DNA from: Microcella sp.
GTDB lineage: Bacteria; Actinomycetota; Actinomycetes; Actinomycetales; Microbacteriaceae
NCBI RefSeq assembly: GCF_030645145.1
Contig: NZ_JAUSMI010000072.1
Coordinates: forward strand, 1-36,527
Length of the DNA: 36,527 bases
Direction of reading: 5' to 3'
The notes beneath the pieces are model-generated. The model did no database searches, was not told the origin of the DNA, and was given only the letters and a program-made list of their open reading frames with translations. The translations under genes were made by a program, and so were the position numbers. Shown piece by piece: positions 30,711 through 36,527 of the stretch. Positions within the stretch are counted from its first letter, which is position 1; every line of letters starts with the position of its first letter.

Positions 30711-32252
30711 TCAGCGCGCGCCGCGCGCCATCCAGGCCTCGACCTCGTCGGCCGTGCGGGGGATGCCCGCCGACAGGCTCTCGCAGCCGTCGGCCGTCAC
30801 GAGCACGTCGTCCTCGATGCGCACTCCGATGCCGCGGTACTCCTCGGGCACGGTGAGGTCGTCGGGCTGGAAGTAGAGGCCCGGCTCGATCGTGAACACC
30901 ATGCCCGGCTCGAGGATGCCGTCGAGGTAGAGGTCGCGCCGCGCCTGCGCGCAGTCGTGCACGTCGAGTCCGAGGTGGTGCGAGGTGCCGTGCACCATGT
31001 AGCGCCGGTGCTGGCCGCCGTCGGGCTGCAGCGCCTCCTCGGCCGACACCGGGAGCAGTCCCCACTCGGCCGTGCGGCGCGCGATGACCTCCATCGCCGC
31101 GGCGTGGATCTCGCGGAACCGGATGCCCGGCCGCACGATCGCGAAGGCCGCGTCGGCGGCCTCGCGCACGGCCTCGTACACCCGGCGCTGCACCTCCGTG
31201 AACGAGCCGCTCACCGGGAGCGTGCGGGTGATGTCGGCGGTGTAGTAGCTCTCGAGCTCGACGCCCGCGTCGATGAGGATGAGGTCGCCGGGGAGGACGG
31301 GGCCGTCGTTGCGCGTCCAGTGCAGGATGCACGCGTGCGGCCCGCTCGCAGCGATCGTGTCGTAGCCGACGGTGTTGCCCTCGGCGCGCGCTCGGCGGTC
31401 GAAGGAGCCCTCGACGAGGCGCTCGCCGCGGGGGTGCGCGACGATCTCCGGCAGGTCGGCGATGACGTCGTCGAAGCCCTGTCGGGTCGCGGCGACCGCG
31501 AGGCGCATCTGCTCGATCTCGAACGCGTCCTTCACGAGGCGCAGCTCGCTCAGGTCGCGCGCGAGGTCGGCGTCGCGCTCGACGCGCTCGCCGAGCGCGG
31601 CTTCGGGGTCGGCGTCGGCGTCGGCGGCGGTCGGACCCGCGAGGAGCAGGCGCTGAGCATCCACCCGCTCGGTGATGGCGGGGTCGGCCTCGCGCACCAG
31701 GATCGTGTCGGCGTCGAGGGAGTCGAGCACGGACTCGAGGTCGCCGAGGCCGCGCGTGGCGAGCGCGAGGTCGGCGGCGACGTCATCGGCGGTGGGGCGC
31801 GGGCCCGTCCAGAACTCGCCGATCTCGGGGTTCGCGTAGAACTCGTCCGAGTCGCGGCCCGCGGCCTCGCGGAAGTAGAGGACGGCGTCGTGGCCGTCGG
31901 GCTCGCCGGCACCGCTCGATCGCGGCTCCAGGACGAGCACGCTGCCCGGCACGGTGTCGGAGCCCCAGCCGGTGAGGTGCGCGAAGGCGGAGTGGGCGCG
32001 GTACGGGTAGTCGGTGTCGTTCGAGCGCTGCTTCGCGGGGCCGGCCGGGATCACCACGCGCGCGGTCGGGTGCAGCGCCGAGATGCGGGCGCGGCGCTCG
32101 GCGGCGAAGGCCGCCTGCTCGCGCGGTCCGGTCGCGCGGCTCGGGCGCTCGGCCCAGCCCTGCGAGATGTACTCCTTGAAGGCGTCGGAGCCGGGCGTCG
32201 TCGAGCGGTTCGCGGTCGCGCGCGGGGCATCCTTCTGATCGGTCTCAGCCAT
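30711..32252 (-). CDS. pepP: Xaa-Pro aminopeptidase (aminopeptidase P)
   Basis: 513 residues. It removes the N-terminal residue ahead of proline, using two Mn2+ ions in the cytosol. The metal ligands all read through: Asp328 in LILIDAGVELES, Asp340 in YTADITRTLPVSG, His425 in HGTSHHLGLDVHD, Glu456 in FTIEPGLYFQ and Glu480 in RIEDDVLV. An N-terminal creatinase-like domain (residues ~60-235) precedes the pita-bread fold. The start at ATG 32252 has GGGAGGA eight bases upstream. The frame stays open upstream, but that part overlaps the EEP gene and is not peptidase-like. It lies behind the EEP gene in the same direction and may be co-transcribed. Confidence 0.95.
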   Translation of the reverse strand: MAETDQKDAPRATANRSTTPGSDAFKEYISQGWAERPSRATGPREQAAFAAERRARISALHPTARVVIPAGPAKQRSNDTDYPYRAHSAFAHLTGWGSDTVPGSVLVLEPRSSGAGEPDGHDAVLYFREAAGRDSDEFYANPEIGEFWTGPRPTADDVAADLALATRGLGDLESVLDSLDADTILVREADPAITERVDAQRLLLAGPTAADADADPEAALGERVERDADLARDLSELRLVKDAFEIEQMRLAVAATRQGFDDVIADLPEIVAHPRGERLVEGSFDRRARAEGNTVGYDTIAASGPHACILHWTRNDGPVLPGDLILIDAGVELESYYTADITRTLPVSGSFTEVQRRVYEAVREAADAAFAIVRPGIRFREIHAAAMEVIARRTAEWGLLPVSAEEALQPDGGQHRRYMVHGTSHHLGLDVHDCAQARRDLYLDGILEPGMVFTIEPGLYFQPDDLTVPEEYRGIGVRIEDDVLVTADGCESLSAGIPRTADEVEAWMARGAR

Positions 32253-32311
32253 GCGCCCATCCTCCCACCCCAGGCCGGGCGGGGGCAGGGGATGCTCGCG
32301 TGCGCGCCCGA

Positions 32312-33319
32312 TCAGGGGACGAGCCGCGCGACCACGGGGCGGTGGTCGCTCCCCGCGTCGTCGACCGTCGTGATGACCCGGAAGGAGCGGATCTCGAGAT
32401 CGGGCGTCGCGAGCACGTGGTCGATCGGCGCGCCCAGGAGAGCGGGCAGGCGCGTCGGCCACGTGCCGACCGCGCCGTTGCCCGTCACGAGGGCGGCGTC
32501 GACGCACGAGCCGAGCCCGGGGCCGTCGTCGGTCGCCGTGAAGTGGTCGGCCGTGGCGTTGAGGTCGCCGGCCATGATGACGCGCTCGCCCGTGCACACC
32601 TCGTCGAGCCACGCGAGGTCGGCCCGCCAGTTCTCGAGCTCTCCCGGCACGGGCGAGATCGGGTGCACGCCGATGATCGTCGGCCCCACACCGGAGATCG
32701 GGCGCAGCACGATGCTCGGCAGGACGGTCGTCGAGCCGACCGAGTCATCGCGCGCGTACTCGCCCACCTCGACCGAGATGAGCACGCTCGTCGAACGGGC
32801 CTTGAGCTCGAGCTCGGGGTCGAACTCGAGCGTGTGCACCCACATCGGGCGGCCGGCATCGCGCAGGATCTCGGCGACGACGACCGCGGTCTCCTCCGTC
32901 GTCTCGGGCAGGACGATGACATCGGCCTGCTCGGCCGCGGCGAGATCGGCGATCACGCCAGGACCGGTCGCGTCCCCGAGGGTGTTCCAGGCGAGGACGA
33001 CGAGCTCGTCGTCGGCGGGCGGGGGCAGGGCATCCGCCCCGAAGCCGCGACTGGAGAGCACGGCGAGATTGATCGCCGCGAAGGCGATCGCGATGACCGC
33101 GAGCCCGGCGAGGAAGCGCCGCGCGCCCGCCCACAGGGCCGCGATGATCAGCAGCGTGATCGCGACGAGGACGGCGACGAGCGAGCTGAGCCCGCGCAGC
33201 GAGACGAGTTGGGCGATGACCGGCGCCCCGGCGAGCCCGAACAGGCTCGGCCACGCGACTACGAGGAGCGCCGCGGCGACGCCGAGCAGCAGGGCGGCGG
33301 CGGCGGAACGGCGGATCAT
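32312..33319 (-). CDS. Membrane-anchored endonuclease/exonuclease/phosphatase-family protein
   Basis: 335 residues. Three hydrophobic helices (residues ~5-30, ~45-65, ~70-90) are followed by an EEP domain placed outside the membrane. Its catalytic residues are readable: VLAWNTLG (Asn), VIVLPETTE (Glu, metal), IIGVHPISP (His), VIMAGDLNAT (Asp/Asn), IDHVLA and AGSDHRPVV (Asp/His). Metal-dependent phosphodiesterase or phosphatase chemistry is expected, probably on an extracytoplasmic substrate. Topology with the EEP domain outside follows the usual pattern for three helices plus positive residues at the start. TAGGCT lies 9 bases before the ATG. Confidence 0.9.
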   Translation of the reverse strand: MIRRSAAAALLLGVAAALLVVAWPSLFGLAGAPVIAQLVSLRGLSSLVAVLVAITLLIIAALWAGARRFLAGLAVIAIAFAAINLAVLSSRGFGADALPPPADDELVVLAWNTLGDATGPGVIADLAAAEQADVIVLPETTEETAVVVAEILRDAGRPMWVHTLEFDPELELKARSTSVLISVEVGEYARDDSVGSTTVLPSIVLRPISGVGPTIIGVHPISPVPGELENWRADLAWLDEVCTGERVIMAGDLNATADHFTATDDGPGLGSCVDAALVTGNGAVGTWPTRLPALLGAPIDHVLATPDLEIRSFRVITTVDDAGSDHRPVVARLVP

Positions 33320-33328
33320 GACCTCGTG

Positions 33329-33334
33329 AGCCTA
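33329..33334 (-). promoter_or_regulatory. -10 box for EEP gene
   Basis: TAGGCT on the minus strand lies 9 bases before the ATG at 33319, so the leader would be a few bases at most. Confidence 0.45.
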
Positions 33335-33407
33335 TCCCGCGCGATCGCGCGCGCCCCCGAGCGCGGATGCCCGGCTCGCGCGGAGCCGAGCCCGACCTTC
33401 CCCTGCG

Positions 33408-33413
33408 TAGCAT
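33408..33413 (+). promoter_or_regulatory. -10 box for PHP gene
   Basis: TAGCAT lies 7 bases before the ATG at 33421. The spacer also contains GAGGAG, so a short-leader mRNA with a ribosome site is an alternative if a start point lies upstream. Confidence 0.5.
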
Positions 33414-33420
33414 GAGGAGC

Positions 33421-34272
33421 ATGCCGCGCCCCACGATCGACCTGCACAGCCACAGCAGCGTCTCGGACGGCACGGAGACCCCCACGCAGCTCGTGCGCGC
33501 GGCGATCGCCGCGGGGCTCGACACTCTCGCGATCACCGACCACGACTCGACGGCCGGGTGGGACGAGGCGGTCACCGCGGCGGCCGGGAGCGGGCTGCAG
33601 ATCGTGCGCGGGATGGAGCTCTCGACCCGCTACGAGTGGCGCAGCGTGCACCTGCTCGGCTACCTCTTCGACCCGCACGACGCCGACCTCGTCGCCGAGA
33701 CGGGCCGCATCCGCGACGATCGCCTGACGAGGGCCGAGCGCATGGTGTCGCGCATCTCCGAGGACTACGACGTCACGTGGGACGACGTGCTCGCCCAGTC
33801 GGGCGGGGTGTCGATCGGCCGCCCTCACATCGCCGACGCGCTCGTCGCGCGCGGCATCGTCCGCACGCGCAGCGAGGCGTTCGAGTCGATCCTGCACTTC
33901 CGGGCCGGGTACTACCTGCCGCACGCCGCCCCGACCGTTCTCGACGGCGTGCGCATCATCGCGAACGCGGGCGGAGCGCCGGTCATCGCTCACCCGGCGA
34001 CGCGCGGTCGCGAGGCCGTCATCGATGAGGGGATGCTCGAGCAGCTCGTCGACGCCGGTCTCGTGGGCCTCGAGGTCGACCATCGGGAGAACACCGACGC
34101 GGGCCGCGCGACGCTGCGCGACTGGGCGCGCCGCTACGACCTCGTGATGACCGGATCGAGCGATTACCACGGCGACGGGAAGCCCAATCGACTGGCCGAG
34201 AACACGACGGACCCCGAGGCGCTCGAGGTGATCGTCGCCCGGTCGCGCGGCGTCGCTCCCGTTCGCGCCTGA
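33421..34272 (+). CDS. PHP-domain phosphoesterase (RNase AM / YciV-like)
   Basis: 283 residues. The trinuclear metal-site motifs of the PHP family are all present: DLHSHSSVSDG (residues ~7-17), AITDHDSTAGW, GMELSTRYEWRSVHLLGYLFD (E and H), RPHIADALV, VIAHPATRG and GSSDYHGDGKPNRLA. The order matches the 3',5'-nucleoside bisphosphate phosphatase / 5'-3' exoribonuclease group (E. coli YciV/TrpH). It would act on pAp or short RNA ends in the cytosol. The divergent EEP gene shares the 101-base promoter region. The start is well placed after the -10 box. Confidence 0.93.
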   Translation: MPRPTIDLHSHSSVSDGTETPTQLVRAAIAAGLDTLAITDHDSTAGWDEAVTAAAGSGLQIVRGMELSTRYEWRSVHLLGYLFDPHDADLVAETGRIRDDRLTRAERMVSRISEDYDVTWDDVLAQSGGVSIGRPHIADALVARGIVRTRSEAFESILHFRAGYYLPHAAPTVLDGVRIIANAGGAPVIAHPATRGREAVIDEGMLEQLVDAGLVGLEVDHRENTDAGRATLRDWARRYDLVMTGSSDYHGDGKPNRLAENTTDPEALEVIVARSRGVAPVRA

Positions 34273-34368
34273 GGGCGGTCGGCGCGGGCGACGGCGCGAG
34301 GGGCGTACCGTCGGTGTCCTGCCGGCGCCGGCGAGCGGCTCGGCGCGACGACCGGGAGGCGATGCCGC

Positions 34369-34716
34369 GTGATCACCGAGCTGGGCCCGAACGAGATCTT
34401 CGTCTTCGGCTCCAACCCCGACGGCTGGCACGCGGGAGGCGCCGCGAAGACCGCGCTCGACCGCTTCGGCGCCGTGTGGGGCGAGGGCCACGGCCTGCAC
34501 GGCCGCTCGTACGCGGTCGACTCGATGAGCGGCCTCGGCGTGCTCGAGGAGGAGGTGCGGACTCTGCTCGAGTTCGCGACCGATCACCCCGAGCTGAGGT
34601 TCCTCGTCACGCCGATCGGTACCGGGATCGCCGGCTACGACCCCGAGGAGGTCGCGCCGTTCTTCGTCGGCGCGCCCGCCAACGTCGTGCTTCCCGGCGA
34701 GTTCTCGGCGGAGTGA
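34369..34716 (+). CDS. A1S_2505-type (macro-like) protein
   Basis: 115 residues. I match it to the small A1S_2505 family, named after an Acinetobacter protein of phage type, from IFVFGSNPDGWHAGGAAKTALDRFGAVWGEGHGLHGRSYAV (read in parts; F.FGSN..G.H..GAA..A...GA..G.G.GL.G.SYA), then FLVTPIGTGIAGYDPEEVAPFF (in parts) and NVVLPGEF. The Gly-rich loops are reminiscent of the ADP-ribose-binding macrodomain. The GTG start has GGGAGG nine bases upstream. Its last 82 bases overlap the tail of the convergent MFS gene. No other phage genes are nearby. Confidence 0.7.
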   Translation: MITELGPNEIFVFGSNPDGWHAGGAAKTALDRFGAVWGEGHGLHGRSYAVDSMSGLGVLEEEVRTLLEFATDHPELRFLVTPIGTGIAGYDPEEVAPFFVGAPANVVLPGEFSAE

Positions 34717-36248
34717 TCGGCGTCGGCCTTGGCCGCGTCGGCGCGATGGGCGTCGTCCGCTCCCGTCGATTCCGGCGCGCCCGGAGCGCCGTGCGCGCCG
34801 GGGCCCGGCACCGCCGGGGTCGCTCGTCGCACCATGAGCACGAGCGGGATCGTCACGAGGGCGATGATCGCGCCGACCGCGAAGGCCGCGCGCACGCCCT
34901 CGGCCGTGACCGAGTCGGTGGTCGCGCCGCCGGGGCCCGCGAAGGCCGACGAGACGGAGATGAACAGTGCGATGCCCGCGGCGCCCGCGACCTGCTGGAT
35001 CGTGCCGACGATCGCGCTGCCGTACGAGCTGAGCTGCGGCGTGAGCGACGACATGCCGTTCGTGATGAGCGGCGTGAACAGCAGCGCGAGCCCGAGGCTC
35101 GTGCCGAGGTTCGCGACCGTGACGAGCCAGAGCGGCGTCGTCGCGGTGAAGAGCGTCATGCCCCACAGCGACCCCGAGAGCACGAACGCGCCGGGGATGA
35201 CGAGCGAGCGCGGGCCGACGCGGTCGTACCGGCGGCCGATGATCGGCGCGGCGAACGCCATGAGCAGGCCGCCGGGCAGGATGAGGAGGCCCGAGACGAC
35301 GGCCTCCGCGCCCAGGACATCCTGGACGTAGAGCGGGATGAGGATGATCGCCCCGAAGAGCGCCATCGACGCGATCGTGACGGTCGCGATCGCGAGCGCG
35401 AACTCGCGCGAGGCGAAGGTGCGCAGGTCGAGCAGGGCGCCGTCCGTGCGCTGCAGGACGACCTGCCGCCAGGCGAACAGGCCGATCGCGACGACGCCGA
35501 TGCCGAGGGCGATGAGGCCGGGCACGAGCTGCGCGCCGCCGCGCTCGCCGAGCAGGCTCAGCCCGTAGACGAAGCCTCCGAAGCCCGGGATCGACAGGGC
35601 GACCGAGAGCAGGTCGAGCCGGACCGGGCGCTGCTCGCCGACGTTGACGATGCGCGCGGCACCGAGCGCGAGCGCGCCGATCGCGAACGGCATCATCGTG
35701 ATGAAGAGCCAGCGCCAATCGGCGACCGAGAGGATGATGCCCGAGACGGTCGGGCCGAGCGCGGGCGCGACCGAGATCACGATCGAGATGTTGCCGACGA
35801 CGCGGCCGCGCATGTGGGCGGGCACGAGCGCGAACACCGTCGTGAACAGCAGCGGCATCATGATCGCCGTGCCGCTCGCCTGCACGATGCGCGCGATGAG
35901 CAGCACCTCGAAGCCGGGCGCCACGGTCGCGATCGCGGTGCCGATCGTGAAGAGGGTCATCGCCGCGAGGAACATGCGCCGCGTCGGGAAGCGCACCATG
36001 AGGAAGCCGGTGATCGGGATCACGACGGCGAGCGTGAGCATGAACGCGGTCGTGAGCCACTGAGCCGCCGAGGCCGTGATGCCGAGGTCGTCGATGAGCT
36101 CGGGGATCGCGACGCCCATGAGCGTCTCGTTGAGGATCACGACGAACGCCGAGACCAGCAGGAGCCGGATCACGAGCATGTTGCGCGCGTGCTCCGGCGA
36201 CTCGACGGTCGACGGCGTGGTCGCGGGGGAGGAGGGGGAGGAAGTCAC
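34635..36248 (-). CDS. DHA2-type MFS multidrug transporter
   Basis: 537 residues, about 14 membrane helices as in the QacA/EmrB branch of the major facilitator superfamily. Signs are FVVILNETLMGVAIPEL (helix 1), QWLTTAFMLTLAVVIPITGFLMVRFPTRRMFL (the A motif, read in parts), ALGPTVSGIILSVADWRWLFITMMPF (motif C and the DHA2 signature WRW.F). It should export lipophilic compounds with a proton gradient. I place the start at GTG 36248 with GGAGA ahead; the GTG at 36308 lies immediately after the TAGGTT box and so upstream of the likely transcription start. The Ala/Asp-rich tail (residues ~490-537) overlaps the opposite gene. Confidence 0.88.
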   Translation of the reverse strand: MTSSPSSPATTPSTVESPEHARNMLVIRLLLVSAFVVILNETLMGVAIPELIDDLGITASAAQWLTTAFMLTLAVVIPITGFLMVRFPTRRMFLAAMTLFTIGTAIATVAPGFEVLLIARIVQASGTAIMMPLLFTTVFALVPAHMRGRVVGNISIVISVAPALGPTVSGIILSVADWRWLFITMMPFAIGALALGAARIVNVGEQRPVRLDLLSVALSIPGFGGFVYGLSLLGERGGAQLVPGLIALGIGVVAIGLFAWRQVVLQRTDGALLDLRTFASREFALAIATVTIASMALFGAIILIPLYVQDVLGAEAVVSGLLILPGGLLMAFAAPIIGRRYDRVGPRSLVIPGAFVLSGSLWGMTLFTATTPLWLVTVANLGTSLGLALLFTPLITNGMSSLTPQLSSYGSAIVGTIQQVAGAAGIALFISVSSAFAGPGGATTDSVTAEGVRAAFAVGAIIALVTIPLVLMVRRATPAVPGPGAHGAPGAPESTGADDAHRADAAKADADHSAENSPGSTTLAGAPTKNGATSSGS

Positions 36249-36308
36249 GGGTCTCCGAGGCGGTCGGCTGCGAAGCGAGGGGATGCGCGGCGGTGGCCGC
36301 GACAGCAC

Positions 36309-36314
36309 AACCTA
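36309..36314 (-). promoter_or_regulatory. -10 box for MFS gene
   Basis: TAGGTT on the minus strand would start transcription near 36301, giving a leader of about 55 bases that holds GGAG before the GTG at 36248. No strong -35 is seen. Confidence 0.4.
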
Positions 36315-36332
36315 CTCCGGGCCTCCGTCATT

Positions 36333-36375
36333 CCCGTCCGTGAGGAATCCGCAGAGCGAGTTCCCCTCGGACGGG
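36333..36375 (-). terminator. Hairpin after the right-edge gene
   Basis: CCCGTCCG (36333-36340) and CGGACGGG (36368-36375) pair perfectly, with a further imperfect five pairs inside. It begins 7 bases past the stop of the minus-strand gene at the window edge. Confidence 0.5.
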
Positions 36376-36382
36376 TCGACGA

Positions 36383-36527
36383 CTAGGACTGCGCGGCGGC
36401 CGTGCCCTCGCCCGAGCCGCCCTGCCCGGCTCCGCCGGAGCCTCCCGAGCGACGGCGACGACGACGGCGCTTGGCCGCGGGCGTCGAGCCGTCGGCCGCG
36501 GGCGACGCGGCGGGAGCATCCGTCGTC
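36383..36527 (-). CDS. C-terminal tail of a gene continuing beyond the right edge
   Basis: About 47 residues are visible before the TAG at 36385-36383. They are Ala/Pro-rich, then AAKRRRRRRRSGGSGGAG, then a Gly/Ser-rich end. This is a disordered, basic tail of the kind seen at the C-terminus of actinobacterial DEAD-box RNA helicases or RNase E/G-type proteins. No catalytic part is in the window, so the family is a guess. Open reading continues to the last base. Confidence 0.5.
   Translation of the reverse strand, partial: TTDAPAASPAADGSTPAAKRRRRRRRSGGSGGAGQGGSGEGTAAAQS

Noticed and set aside
30024-33329. Plus-strand open frame of 1101 codons across pepP and the EEP gene
   Set aside because: It is antisense to two clear genes, highly charged and repetitive in composition, and matches no fold. 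High-GC DNA readily gives such shadow frames.
34369-34716. Prophage or phage remnant suggested by the A1S_2505-like gene
   Set aside because: No integrase, attachment repeats or other phage genes occur on either side; neighbours are ordinary chromosomal genes.
33316-36060. Minus-strand open frame of 914 codons opposite the PHP gene and within the MFS gene
   Set aside because: It is in the wrong frame relative to both the MFS protein and the PHP gene, with a shadow-type Arg/His/Ala composition.
36248-36308. Longer MFS protein starting from GTG 36308
   Set aside because: The TAGGTT -10 box directly abuts this codon, so transcription would start after it, and the extra residues are Arg/Pro-rich. 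GTG 36248 has GGAGA ahead of it.

Overview
The window looks like an ordinary chromosomal stretch of a high-GC actinobacterium, most likely of the family Microbacteriaceae. The evidence is GC content of roughly 70 percent, GTG and ATG starts, small actinobacterial families (a GPGG-motif membrane microprotein, DUF4190, DUF1761, DUF2461), many genes whose -10 box sits about 6-7 bases before the start codon as in leaderless mRNAs, and an excess of the hexamer GGATGC/GCATCC. Genes fill nearly everything and the largest gap is about 250 bases. I see no rRNA, tRNA, CRISPR array, insertion sequence or prophage block.

Left part (1-9.6 kb): the C-terminal half of a sensor histidine kinase overlaps a six-helix membrane protein that looks like a degenerate kinase partner. 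Next come class II fructose-bisphosphate aldolase (fbaA) and class II fructose-1,6-bisphosphatase (glpX), divergent from a shared promoter region, so one glycolytic and one gluconeogenic enzyme face each other. A long-chain acyl-CoA ligase (fadD) is translationally coupled to a bile-acid:sodium-symporter-family carrier. A VOC protein and RmuC follow on the minus strand.

Middle part (8.7-22.6 kb): a LysR-type regulator precedes mmsA (methylmalonate-semialdehyde dehydrogenase), with a symmetric operator-like sequence between them. Then come an OsmC-like protein, a membrane-anchored coiled-coil protein with RHDD pentapeptide repeats, a DEDD exonuclease, a Ca2+/Na+ antiporter, an EamA transporter, a luciferase-like oxidoreductase, a YfcE-like phosphoesterase, a gamma-glutamyltransferase-family enzyme, YchF, RraA and isocitrate lyase (aceA). 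mmsA and aceA both suggest use of organic acids, branched-chain amino acids and C2 units.

Right part (22.6-36.5 kb): a mosaic of small genes (acyltransferase, DUF4190, RibD-like reductase, DUF1761, an unknown coupled to DUF2461, a GNAT enzyme, a GPGG microprotein, a GerMN/Gmad2 lipoprotein, an SDR, a LON-substrate-binding protein coupled to a 50-residue membrane protein, a membrane protein, aminopeptidase P, an EEP-family hydrolase, a PHP phosphoesterase, an A1S_2505-like protein), then a DHA2-type MFS exporter whose tail overlaps its convergent neighbour, and the C-terminal tail of one more gene at the right edge.

I found no clear new multi-gene defence or biosynthetic system. The observations most worth following are the kinase/pseudokinase pair, the GGATGC hexamer excess, the RHDD repeat protein, the leaderless promoter pattern, several long symmetric intergenic elements and the coupled microproteins. 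All family assignments were made by reading sequence motifs, without database searches.
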